Origin: Pseudomonas sp. N3-W
Lineage (GTDB): Bacteria; Pseudomonadota; Gammaproteobacteria; Pseudomonadales; Pseudomonadaceae
Direction of reading: 5' to 3'
Length of the DNA: 64,000 bases
NCBI RefSeq assembly: GCF_024970185.1
Contig: NZ_CP103965.1
Span: 2,662,001 to 2,726,000, forward strand
Under the pieces are notes generated by a model. That model searched no databases and had not been told where the DNA came from. It worked only from the letters and a program-made list of their open reading frames with translations. Below, one piece after another: positions 35,990 to 44,569 of the stretch (positions are counted from its first letter, which is position 1; the number at the start of each line of letters is the position of its first letter). Both the position numbers and the translations under genes were made by a program.

Positions 35990-37024
35990 ATGCCCAGCCA
36001 ACCGAAAGCCCCACTTGTGCGCTATCAATACGATGCTCTGGATCGGCTGGTCAGTCATGGCCGGCTGGATGATGCCGGGCGTCAGCGCTTCTACTGTGAT
36101 AACCGCCTGGTCACCGAGCTTGAAGGGGATGAGCGATTGTCGATTGTCCAGCACGCTGATCAATTGCTCGCACAGCAACAATGCCATGGCGACGGTGTCA
36201 TCAGCACGTTACTGGCCACTGATCAGCAGCGTTCTGTTCTCAATGAACTTCAGGCGAATTCGCAACGATCCATCGCCTATTCGTCTTACGGCCATCACCC
36301 CCGCGAAAGCGGGTTGAGCAGTTTGTTGGGGTTCAACGGGCAGCGAGCGGAACCGGTGACCGGGCATTATTTGTTGGGTAATGGTTATCGGGCGTTTAAT
36401 CCGGTGCTGATGCGATTTAACAGTCCTGACAATTTGAGTTCGTTTGATAAAGGCGGGTTGAATGCGTATGGGTATTGTCAGGGGGATCCCGTTAATCGGA
36501 TCGATCCTACTGGGCATATGGTTTCTGCAATAGCTAATTTTTTTTCTAAAGTTAAAGCAAGGTATCTGGCGGTTAAATACGGCACCGAATATAAACCAGT
36601 AAAATACTTTACAAAGATCTCTGAGGAGTCGGCAGTGTTTGTGGACCAATACAAGGATGGCTCCAGACTTAACGTCTATGCGCACGGGCCCTCATCTGGT
36701 GGGCTTCTTTGGGATAGCAAGACGCTGTTGGGTCCTGGTGAGCTTGCTCAGCGTCTAAAAAACACAGGCCTTCATTTTGAATCATTCGACAGTGCTCGAT
36801 TGATAATGTGTCATTCAGCTAGCGAGCCTGTACATCCACTGAATACCTCAGGAGGATCATTTGCCGAATTGTTTTCTGATTTTTCAGGCCTTTCTGTAAA
36901 GGCTTATGAAGGGAGGGTTATCGCGGAAAACCTAATGCCTCGAATTAAGCAGCTAAAAGTCGGTGAAACCTCCAGTCGCACTGAATATTTCGGGATTTCA
37001 AAAAAAGGTAAATCGCTGAGGTAG
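35990..37024 (+). CDS. Orphan RHS-repeat tip with variable C-terminal toxin-like domain
   Basis: The 344-residue protein begins MPSQPKAPLVRYQYDALDRL, an RHS/YD repeat. It continues to the RHS core end (LGFNGQRAEP, YLLGNGYRAFNPVLMRFNSPDNLSSF, GLNAYGYCQGDPVNRIDPTGH) at about residue 180. After DPTGH the base composition drops to AT-rich and the sequence becomes unique, as in polymorphic toxins. The last 160 residues include ARLIMCHSASEP and GGSFAELFSDFSGLSVKAYEG, a Cys-His pattern of unknown activity. There is no signal peptide and no long RHS shell. No immunity gene follows. Confidence 0.82.
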   Translation: MPSQPKAPLVRYQYDALDRLVSHGRLDDAGRQRFYCDNRLVTELEGDERLSIVQHADQLLAQQQCHGDGVISTLLATDQQRSVLNELQANSQRSIAYSSYGHHPRESGLSSLLGFNGQRAEPVTGHYLLGNGYRAFNPVLMRFNSPDNLSSFDKGGLNAYGYCQGDPVNRIDPTGHMVSAIANFFSKVKARYLAVKYGTEYKPVKYFTKISEESAVFVDQYKDGSRLNVYAHGPSSGGLLWDSKTLLGPGELAQRLKNTGLHFESFDSARLIMCHSASEPVHPLNTSGGSFAELFSDFSGLSVKAYEGRVIAENLMPRIKQLKVGETSSRTEYFGISKKGKSLR

Positions 37025-37557
37025 TTTGAATCGATAGGCGCTCAGTACAAGCCGGTCACCTTTCAACCCCCAAAAGTGCGCAACGTTTGAAGTAAGCAAT
37101 TGCATGTCAGGTTGTGCAGACAACGGCTGGACGGTCTCCAGAGGAATCGTATCCCAAGGACGGGATCACTCGATTGACCATCGCAGGTACGCATGTCTTG
37201 AATCCTCGCACAAAACACCCATTTTCCTGCACAGATACTCACGTTATGCAATCCTGCGCCCTCGCGTTGCGTGCGAATGACCGAATATGTCGCAGCACCG
37301 CAAGCAGGCAGGTTGTCGCACCCGATAAGCTGCGCAGCCAATGGACACCCGTAAAAACCTTGCGCAGGCAATTGCCAGGCGTTTTTGCAGATGCCCATTC
37401 ATGGAAGGTGAATGTGACCTGAGTGTCTTGTCCAGCTTCACCCACCTGTCATCCTGCTTCCTCTGCCCGAGATTCAGGAGCAGGCTGACGGACCGCCCCG
37501 CGAGGGGTTTTGCACGCGACGCTTCCATCAATAACAAGCCCAAGCGGAGTACCACAG
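37025..37557. other. Gene-free interval between the RHS tip and gdhB
   Basis: About 530 bases with no convincing gene on either strand. Short ORFs at 37114-37422 (+) and 37244-37555 (-) lack ribosome sites and read like random coding. The first part is where an immunity gene for the RHS toxin would be expected. The last part must contain the gdhB promoter; AGCGGAG at 37543-37549 is the gdhB ribosome site. Confidence 0.55.
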
Positions 37558-40500
37558 ATGGCGTTCTTCACCGCAGCCAGCAAAGCCGACTTCCAGCACC
37601 AACTGCAAGCGGCACTGGCGCAGCACATCAGCGAACAGGCACTGCCACAAGTGGCGCTGTTTGCTGAACAATTTTTCGGCATCATTTCTCTCGACGAGCT
37701 GACCCAGCGTCGGTTGTCCGACCTCGCCGGCTGCACCCTTTCTGCGTGGCGCCTGCTTGAGCGCTTCGATCACGCGCAACCGCAAGTGCGCGTCTACAAC
37801 CCTGATTACGAACGCCACGGCTGGCAGTCGACGCACACGGCGGTCGAAGTGCTGCACCACGACCTGCCGTTCCTCGTGGACTCGGTACGTACCGAACTGA
37901 ACCGTCGCGGTTACAGCATCCACACCCTGCAAACCACTGTGTTGAGCGTGCGTCGCGGCAGCAAGGGCGAGCTGCTGGAAATCCTGCCCAAGGGCACCCA
38001 CGGCGAAGGCATTCTGCAAGAATCGCTGATGTACCTGGAAATCGACCGTTGCGCCAACGCGGCCGAACTGAATGTACTGAGCAAGGAACTGGAACAGGTT
38101 CTCGGTGAAGTCCGCGTGGCGGTCGCCGATTTCGAACCGATGAAAGCCAAGGTCCAGGAAATGCTGTCCGGCCTGGACAACAGCCAGTACAGCATCGACG
38201 GCGACGAAAAAGCCGAGATCAAGAGTTTCCTGGAATGGCTGGTGGGCAACCACTTCACGTTCCTGGGCTATGAAGAGTTCGTGGTGCGCGATGAAGCCGA
38301 TGGCGGCCACATCGAATACGACCAGAACTCCTTCCTGGGCCTGACCAAACTGCTGCGCGCCGGCCTCACCGCCGATGACCTGCGCATCGAAGACTATGCC
38401 GTGAACTACCTGCGCGAACCGACGCCACTGTCGTTCGCCAAGGCCGCGCACCCGAGCCGCGTACACCGTCCGGCGTACCCGGACTACGTGTCGATCCGTG
38501 AAATCGACGCCGACGGCAACGTGATCAAGGAATGCCGTTTCATGGGCCTGTACACCTCGTCGGTGTATGGCGAGAGCGTGCGGGTCATCCCGTACATCCG
38601 TCGCAAGGTCGAGGAAATCGAACGCCGTTCCGGCTTCCAGGCCAAGGCTCACCTGGGCAAGGAACTGGCGCAGGTGGTTGAAGTGCTGCCGCGCGACGAT
38701 CTGTTCCAGACCCCGGTGGACGAGCTGTTCAGCACCGTGATGTCGATCGTGCAGATCCAGGAACGCAACAAGATCCGCGTGTTCCTGCGCAAAGACCCGT
38801 ACGGCCGCTTCTGCTACTGCCTGGCCTACGTGCCACGCGACATCTATTCCACCGAAGTGCGTCAGAAGATCCAGCAAGTGCTGATGGATCGCCTGAAAGC
38901 CTCGGACTGCGAGTTCTGGACCTTCTTCTCCGAATCCGTGCTGGCCCGTGTGCAACTGATTCTGCGGGTTGACCCGAAGAACCGCCTGGACATCGATCCG
39001 GTGCTGCTGGAAAAAGAAGTGGTGCAGGCCTGCCGCAGCTGGCAGGACGACTACGCCAACCTGGTAGTGGAAAGCTTCGGCGAAGCCCACGGCACCAACG
39101 TGCTGGCCGACTTCCCGAAAGGCTTCCCGGCCGGTTACCGCGAGCGTTTCGCGGCGCATTCGGCCGTGGTCGACATGCAGCACCTGCTGAGCCTGACCGA
39201 AAAAAATCCGCTGGTGATGAGCTTCTATCAGCCGCTGGGCCAGGTGTCCGGTCAGCGCGAGCTGCACTGCAAGCTGTACCACGCCGATACCCCGCTGGCA
39301 CTGTCCGACGTCTTGCCGATCCTGGAAAACCTCGGCCTGCGCGTACTGGGTGAGTTCCCGTATCGCCTGCGTCACAACAATGGCCGCGAGTTCTGGATTC
39401 ACGATTTCGCGTTCACCGCCGCTGAAGGCCTGGAACTCGACATCCAGCAGCTCAACGACACGCTGCAGGACGCCTTCGTCCACATCGTGCGTGGCGAAGC
39501 CGAGAACGACGCGTTCAACCGCCTGGTGCTGACGGCCGGCCTGCCATGGCGTGACGTCGCGCTGCTGCGTGCCTACGCCCGTTACATGAAGCAGATCCGT
39601 CTGGGCTTCGACCTGGGTTACATCGCCAGCACCCTGAACAACCACACCGACATCGCTCGTGAGCTGACCCGGTTGTTCAAGACCCGCTTCTACCTGGCGC
39701 GCAAACTGTCCAGCGACGACCTGGAAGACAAGCAGCACCGTCTGGAACAGGCCATCGTCACCGCACTGGACGACGTCCAGGTGTTGAACGAAGACCGCAT
39801 CCTGCGTCGCTACCTGGACCTGATCAAGGCCACCCTGCGGACCAACTTTTACCAGACCGATGCCAACGGTCAGAACAAGTCCTACTTCAGCTTCAAGTTC
39901 AACCCGCACGCCATTCCAGAGCTGCCCAAGCCTGTACCGAAGTTCGAAATCTTCGTTTACTCGCCACGCGTCGAAGGCGTGCACCTGCGCTTCGGCAACG
40001 TCGCTCGCGGCGGCCTGCGCTGGTCCGACCGTGAAGAAGACTACCGCACCGAAGTGCTGGGCCTGGTAAAAGCCCAGCAAGTGAAGAACTCGGTCATCGT
40101 GCCGGTGGGCGCGAAGGGCGGCTTCCTGCCGCGTCGCCTGCCACTGGGTGGTGGCCGTGACGAGATCGCGGCAGAGGGCATCGCCTGCTACCGCATCTTC
40201 ATCTCGGGCCTGTTGGACATCACCGACAACCTGAAAGACGGCGCGCTGGTGCCACCGGTCAACGTCGTGCGTCATGACGACGATGACCCGTACCTGGTGG
40301 TGGCTGCGGACAAGGGCACGGCGACCTTCTCCGACATCGCCAACGGCATTGCCATCGACTACGGTTTCTGGCTCGGCGACGCCTTTGCCTCCGGCGGCTC
40401 GGCTGGCTACGACCACAAGAAAATGGGCATCACCGCCAAGGGCGCGTGGGTCGGCGTACAACGCCACTTCCGCGAGCGCGGTATCAATGTCCAGGAAGAC

Positions 40501-42423
40501 AGCATCACTGTTGTGGGCGTCGGTGACATGGCCGGTGACGTGTTCGGTAACGGCCTGTTGATGTCAGACAAGCTGCAACTGGTCGCGGCCTTCAACCACC
40601 TGCACATCTTCATCGATCCGAACCCGCAGCCGGCCAACAGCTTCGTTGAACGTCAGCGCCTGTTCGACCTGCCGCGTTCGGCCTGGTCGGATTACGACAC
40701 CAGCATCATGTCCGAAGGTGGCGGCATCTTCTCGCGCAGCGCGAAGAGCATCGCGATCTCGCCGCAGATGAAAGAACGCTTCGACATCGAGGCCGACAAG
40801 CTGACCCCGACCGAACTGCTGAACGCCTTGCTCAAGGCGCCAGTGGACCTGTTGTGGAACGGCGGTATCGGCACCTACGTCAAGGCCAGCACCGAAAGCC
40901 ACGCCGATGTCGGCGACAAGGCCAACGATGCACTGCGCGTGAACGGCAACGAACTGCGCTGCAAAGTCGTGGGCGAGGGCGGCAACCTCGGCATGACCCA
41001 ACTGGGTCGTGTGGAATTCGGCCTCAATGGCGGCGGCTCCAACACCGACTTCATCGACAACGCCGGTGGTGTGGACTGCTCCGACCACGAAGTGAACATC
41101 AAGATCCTGCTGAACGAAGTGGTTCAGGCCGGCGACATGACCGAGAAGCAACGTAACCAGTTGCTCGGCAGCATGACCGACGAAGTCGGTGGTCTGGTTC
41201 TGGGCAACAACTACAAGCAGACTCAGGCGCTGTCTCTGGCGGCCCGTCGTGCCCTGCCGCGGATCGCTGAATACAAGCGTCTGATGAACGATCTGGAAGG
41301 CCGTGGCAAGCTGGATCGCGCCATTGAATTCCTGCCGTCCGAAGAGCAGATCAACGAGCGCGTCGCGGCAGGCCATGGCCTGACCCGTGCCGAGCTGTCG
41401 GTGCTGATCTCCTACAGCAAGATCGACCTCAAGGAAGCGCTGCTCAACTCCCAGGTGCCGGACGACGACTACCTGACCCGCGACATGGAAACCGCTTTCC
41501 CGCCGATGCTGGTCAGCAAGTTCTCCGAAGCCATGCGTCGTCACCGTCTGAAGCGTGAAATCGTCAGCACCCAGATCGCCAACGATCTGGTGAACCACAT
41601 GGGCATCACCTTCGTTCAACGACTCAAAGAGTCGACCGGCATGAGCCCGGCGAACGTGGCGGGCGCTTATGTGATCGTGCGTGACATTTTCCACCTCCCG
41701 CACTGGTTCCGTCAGATTGAAGCCCTGGACTATCAGGTCTCCGCTGACGTGCAACTGGAGCTGATGGACGAGCTGATGCGTCTGGGCCGTCGCGCTACGC
41801 GCTGGTTCCTGCGCAGCCGCCGCAACGAGCAGAACGCTGCCCGTGACGTCGCGCATTTCGGTCCACATCTGGCAGCGCTGGGCCTCAAGCTCGACGAACT
41901 GCTGGAAGGCCCGACCCGCGAAGGCTGGCAGACCCGCTATCAGGCCTACGTCGCGGCTGGCGTACCTGAGCTGCTGGCGCGCATGGTTGCAGGCACTACG
42001 CACCTGTACACCTTGCTGCCGATCATCGAAGCGTCGGATGTCACTGGCCAGAACGCAGCGGACGTGGCCAAGGCCTATTTCGCCGTGGGCAGCGCCCTGG
42101 ACATCACCTGGTACCTGCAACAGATCAGCGCATTGCCGGTTGAAAACAACTGGCAGGCCCTGGCCCGTGAGGCGTTCCGTGACGACGTCGACTGGCAGCA
42201 ACGTGCGATCACCATCTCCGTCCTGCAACAGGGCGACGGCAGTCAGGACGTGGAAACACGCTTGGCGCTGTGGATGGAAGCGCACGAAGGCATGATCGAA
42301 CGCTGGCGCGCAATGCTGGTGGAAATCCGTGCCGCCAGCGGTACGGACTACGCCATGTACGCGGTGGCCAACCGTGAGTTGCTGGACCTGGCGTTGAGTG
42401 GTCAGACGGTTGTGACAGCCTGA
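37558..42423 (+). CDS. gdhB: NAD-specific glutamate dehydrogenase, 180-kDa class
   Basis: Catabolic enzyme that oxidises glutamate to 2-oxoglutarate and ammonia with NAD+. At 1,621 residues it matches the large L-GDH class of Pseudomonas, with long N-terminal ACT-like regulatory segments and a central catalytic domain. Motifs include RGGLRWSDR near 820, VPVGAKGGF near 860, the nucleotide-binding VVGVGDMAGDVFGNGLL near 980 and GEGGNLGMTQ near 1140. The ATG at 37558 is chosen for AGCGGAG upstream and the family N-terminus MAFFTAASKADF. Monocistronic, ending in a strong terminator. The very biased codon use produces long antisense shadow ORFs. Confidence 0.96.
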   Translation: MAFFTAASKADFQHQLQAALAQHISEQALPQVALFAEQFFGIISLDELTQRRLSDLAGCTLSAWRLLERFDHAQPQVRVYNPDYERHGWQSTHTAVEVLHHDLPFLVDSVRTELNRRGYSIHTLQTTVLSVRRGSKGELLEILPKGTHGEGILQESLMYLEIDRCANAAELNVLSKELEQVLGEVRVAVADFEPMKAKVQEMLSGLDNSQYSIDGDEKAEIKSFLEWLVGNHFTFLGYEEFVVRDEADGGHIEYDQNSFLGLTKLLRAGLTADDLRIEDYAVNYLREPTPLSFAKAAHPSRVHRPAYPDYVSIREIDADGNVIKECRFMGLYTSSVYGESVRVIPYIRRKVEEIERRSGFQAKAHLGKELAQVVEVLPRDDLFQTPVDELFSTVMSIVQIQERNKIRVFLRKDPYGRFCYCLAYVPRDIYSTEVRQKIQQVLMDRLKASDCEFWTFFSESVLARVQLILRVDPKNRLDIDPVLLEKEVVQACRSWQDDYANLVVESFGEAHGTNVLADFPKGFPAGYRERFAAHSAVVDMQHLLSLTEKNPLVMSFYQPLGQVSGQRELHCKLYHADTPLALSDVLPILENLGLRVLGEFPYRLRHNNGREFWIHDFAFTAAEGLELDIQQLNDTLQDAFVHIVRGEAENDAFNRLVLTAGLPWRDVALLRAYARYMKQIRLGFDLGYIASTLNNHTDIARELTRLFKTRFYLARKLSSDDLEDKQHRLEQAIVTALDDVQVLNEDRILRRYLDLIKATLRTNFYQTDANGQNKSYFSFKFNPHAIPELPKPVPKFEIFVYSPRVEGVHLRFGNVARGGLRWSDREEDYRTEVLGLVKAQQVKNSVIVPVGAKGGFLPRRLPLGGGRDEIAAEGIACYRIFISGLLDITDNLKDGALVPPVNVVRHDDDDPYLVVAADKGTATFSDIANGIAIDYGFWLGDAFASGGSAGYDHKKMGITAKGAWVGVQRHFRERGINVQEDSITVVGVGDMAGDVFGNGLLMSDKLQLVAAFNHLHIFIDPNPQPANSFVERQRLFDLPRSAWSDYDTSIMSEGGGIFSRSAKSIAISPQMKERFDIEADKLTPTELLNALLKAPVDLLWNGGIGTYVKASTESHADVGDKANDALRVNGNELRCKVVGEGGNLGMTQLGRVEFGLNGGGSNTDFIDNAGGVDCSDHEVNIKILLNEVVQAGDMTEKQRNQLLGSMTDEVGGLVLGNNYKQTQALSLAARRALPRIAEYKRLMNDLEGRGKLDRAIEFLPSEEQINERVAAGHGLTRAELSVLISYSKIDLKEALLNSQVPDDDYLTRDMETAFPPMLVSKFSEAMRRHRLKREIVSTQIANDLVNHMGITFVQRLKESTGMSPANVAGAYVIVRDIFHLPHWFRQIEALDYQVSADVQLELMDELMRLGRRATRWFLRSRRNEQNAARDVAHFGPHLAALGLKLDELLEGPTREGWQTRYQAYVAAGVPELLARMVAGTTHLYTLLPIIEASDVTGQNAADVAKAYFAVGSALDITWYLQQISALPVENNWQALAREAFRDDVDWQQRAITISVLQQGDGSQDVETRLALWMEAHEGMIERWRAMLVEIRAASGTDYAMYAVANRELLDLALSGQTVVTA

Positions 42424-42437
42424 CTCATCGCTGAATG

Positions 42438-42475
42438 AAAAAGCCCCCGTGTCGTGAGAGGCGGGGGCTTTTTTT
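42438..42475 (+). terminator. Terminator after gdhB
   Basis: AAAAAGCCCCCG pairs with CGGGGGCTTTTTT around a loop of about 12 bases, followed by T residues. It starts 15 bases beyond the gdhB stop. Confidence 0.93.
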
Positions 42476-42505
42476 GCCTGAGGTTTTTTGGGTGTCTGGT
42501 CGGGC

Positions 42506-42606
42506 CCCTTCGCGAGCAAGCCCGCTCCCACAGTGGATTTGTGTTGTACACATAATCTGGATACACCAACGATCTACTGTGGGAGCGGGCTTGCCCGCGA
42601 AGAGGC
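42506..42606. repeat. REPIN (inverted REP pair)
   Basis: Inverted REP cores (CGCGAGCAAGCCCGCTCCCAC and GTGGGAGCGGGCTTGCCCGCG) flank about 48 bases between the gdhB terminator and the lipoprotein gene. Confidence 0.85.
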
Positions 42607-42617
42607 CATCAGCCTCA

Positions 42618-43313
42618 CTACAACTTCTGACCGGTATGACTATCAATCATCGACACGTTACTTGTCGGCCTGGTCAATAAATTACTGAGCGACTGGTCAA
42701 AATTTTTCAGCGCCCTAACTTGCACATTCTGCTGCTCGTTAATATCGGAAACAATCTCTTCGCTGCGTTTGAAGTCTGCCCACAGCGGACTCAATGATTC
42801 AGCGTCATGCCCTTGTGCAGTGGCGATGTAACGCAACTGCGAGTCATAAAAGGACACACTGACATCGGCCTTGATATCGGAGCTTCGTGACGTCATCAGC
42901 TGGCTGTGAGTATCGACAACTGCCACCACGTCCGGCTTCGCTGCCCGCAAACTTTGCATGTCCGGGTAGACCGTCACCAAGCCGAACTGGCGTTGCAACG
43001 CCGCCTTGACCCCGTCCACGGCGAAGTTCGGGTTGGACGTCGCCACATAGGCATCGTGGATCGGTTGCACCAGCAGGCTCTGGCCGAAACCGGTGCCGGC
43101 GTTGGCCTGGTAGTCGGCAAGGTAGGCGCGGTTGGTCTGGGTGCTCGGGCTGTAGACGATGCCCAATGACACGTTTCGGCCGTTGGCAACTTTCATGGAA
43201 CCGGTACGGCCGACGGGAAAGTCCATCGAAGAAACGGCGGTGGGGGCGGTTGGAATTGAGCAACCGACTAACAGCGTGGCAAGACTGAAAGTACTGACAA
43301 GCGCAAGTTTCAT
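42618..43313 (-). CDS. Predicted lipoprotein of unknown function
   Basis: A 231-residue protein starting MKLALVSTFSLATLLVGCS. The LLVGC lipobox indicates lipidation of Cys18 and anchoring to the inner or outer membrane. The mature part contains alternating beta/alpha segments (VYPDMQSLRAAKPDVVAVVDTH, then KADVSVSFYDSQLRYIATAQG) and resembles small envelope lipoproteins with a nucleoside- or peptide-binding look, but no family is claimed. The frame extends to 43334 without support. AAAC and GGTGTTTCTCC lie upstream. It stands as a single gene. Confidence 0.75.
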   Translation of the reverse strand: MKLALVSTFSLATLLVGCSIPTAPTAVSSMDFPVGRTGSMKVANGRNVSLGIVYSPSTQTNRAYLADYQANAGTGFGQSLLVQPIHDAYVATSNPNFAVDGVKAALQRQFGLVTVYPDMQSLRAAKPDVVAVVDTHSQLMTSRSSDIKADVSVSFYDSQLRYIATAQGHDAESLSPLWADFKRSEEIVSDINEQQNVQVRALKNFDQSLSNLLTRPTSNVSMIDSHTGQKL

Positions 43314-43487
43314 GGTGTTTCTCCAGTGAAACAAACTGAGTTGCAGTGTGGGATATGGCCGGTAATTAACGGCGGTAGTTTCAGACTAACCCTGAATGGC
43401 GCGATGAAACGGCCGACGCGTGCAGTTATTGGTCCATTGATAGTTTTGTTTGATGTAACGGCTGCCGGTTAATTGCCAGCAGATATA

Positions 43488-43518
43488 AAAAGGCCCGAGT
43501 TGTCGATTCGGGCCTGTT
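43488..43518 (-). terminator. Terminator of the cupin gene
   Basis: On the minus strand CAGGCCCGAATCG pairs with the CGGGCCT arm and is followed by a run of T (plus-strand AAAAAGGCCCGAG, then CGGGCCTG). It lies 25 bases past the cupin stop codon. Confidence 0.85.
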
Positions 43519-43542
43519 TATTTATGGCTGTACGTTCAGCCA

Positions 43543-43950
43543 TCAGTTTTTCAGGGGGATCAATACCGCGTCCGTCGGGTCCATGACCATGAACACCAGC
43601 AACTTTGCCGGTTGGGTGGCGCTGGCATTTTTCGACACCATATGCTCGGAGCCGGCAGGCTCATACCAGGACTCGCCGGCCTTGTAGGTCACCGCTTGCT
43701 GGCCTTTGATCTGAGACGTGATCTGACCGGAGACCACATAGGCCATTGCCGTGCCCTGGTGTTTGTGAGCGATGGAGGACTGGCCAGGCAGGTAATCGAC
43801 CGTCAACATCATGGCTTTTTTGCCGGGGGCGTTGAGCAGGTTCTGCTCCTGCAATACGGTGATTTTTTCATGCGGGCCGGCAGTGTCGTGGGCGAAGGCG
43901 GCGGTGGTGCTGAACAGACAGAGGGCGGCGAGCAGAGGCAGGGTTTTCAT
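43543..43950 (-). CDS. Exported cupin domain protein
   Basis: A 135-residue single-domain cupin with a signal peptide (MKTLPLLAALCLFSTTAAFA). The two cupin motifs are visible as HKHQGTAMAYVVSG near residues 63-76 and GESWYEPAGSEHMV near 91-105. They supply histidines and a glutamate for one metal ion. The protein is likely periplasmic. The ligand or reaction is unknown. It is a single gene with its own terminator. Confidence 0.88.
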   Translation of the reverse strand: MKTLPLLAALCLFSTTAAFAHDTAGPHEKITVLQEQNLLNAPGKKAMMLTVDYLPGQSSIAHKHQGTAMAYVVSGQITSQIKGQQAVTYKAGESWYEPAGSEHMVSKNASATQPAKLLVFMVMDPTDAVLIPLKN

Positions 43951-44074
43951 GGTGGGGCACCTGGGGTGGTTAATCGTCAGGGACCACAGTAAGCGGCGGG
44001 TCGGGGTAAGAAAACGGCCAATTTACGCGAAGGTGAGGTGACCAATCGGGGGTGAAGTGGATTGTCTGAGGACG

Positions 44075-44150
44075 CCTTCGCGAGCAGGCTCGTTTCCCAC
44101 ATTTGACCGCGTTCCATTGTGGGAGCGAGCCTGCTCGCGAAGGCGTCAGC
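44075..44150. repeat. REPIN (inverted REP pair)
   Basis: CTTCGCGAGCAGGCTCG and GTGGGAGCGAGCCTGCTCGCG form an inverted pair with about 28 bases between the cores, 3' of the ABM-type gene. Confidence 0.8.
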
Positions 44151-44155
44151 AAGGT

Positions 44156-44449
44156 TTACACAATCGGAAAACTGTTGAAATCCACCGCATTGGCCAGACG
44201 GCTGTCGATCAACCCGATAAACCCCTGCACCTCAGGGCAGTTGAAATGCGATTGCATGGCCGCCTCCGACTGCCAGTGCGCACTCACCGTCCAGCGGTTC
44301 TGGTCCTCGGGGCAGCGGTCGACCATATAGGAATCACAGCCCGGAAGTTCGCGCAGGGTTTCGACGATCTTCTGCAATTGCCTGCCCAGTTCTTCCGTGC
44401 GGCCGGCAGCGGCCTGCACCTGTACGGTGTTGATCACTTCGTTGGACAT
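44156..44449 (-). CDS. Antibiotic biosynthesis monooxygenase (ABM) family protein
   Basis: A 97-residue cytoplasmic protein with the ABM/YgiN ferredoxin-like fold pattern: NTVQVQAAAGRTEELGRQLQKIVE, then LPGCDSYMVDRCPEDQNRWTVSAHWQSEAAMQSHF. These proteins act as quinol or heme-type monooxygenases without cofactors, or as small sensors. A GGAG-type site (CAGGAGTGTGAGC) precedes the start. It lies downstream of the MocR gene on the same strand with a gap of about 120 bases. The substrate is unknown. Confidence 0.85.
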   Translation of the reverse strand: MSNEVINTVQVQAAAGRTEELGRQLQKIVETLRELPGCDSYMVDRCPEDQNRWTVSAHWQSEAAMQSHFNCPEVQGFIGLIDSRLANAVDFNSFPIV

Positions 44450-44569
44450 TGCTCACACTCCTGAATCAGGCCGCACGAACGGCTCATTGAGGGATAGCGC
44501 TCTAGCAGAATAGGCCTGTGGCGGCGGACCACCAATAGCCAATCGCCGGATAAATCCCGGACCAATCCG

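Noticed and set aside
37114..37422. 102-residue ORF after the RHS tip as an immunity gene
   Set aside because: No ribosome binding site, 90 bases from the toxin stop, and composition unlike an immunity protein.
37528..40467. 979-residue ORF on the minus strand opposite gdhB (and another at 40564-42531)
   Set aside because: Antisense shadows of a highly GC3-biased gene; translations are Val/His/Gln-rich and match no family, while the plus-strand protein is unmistakable.
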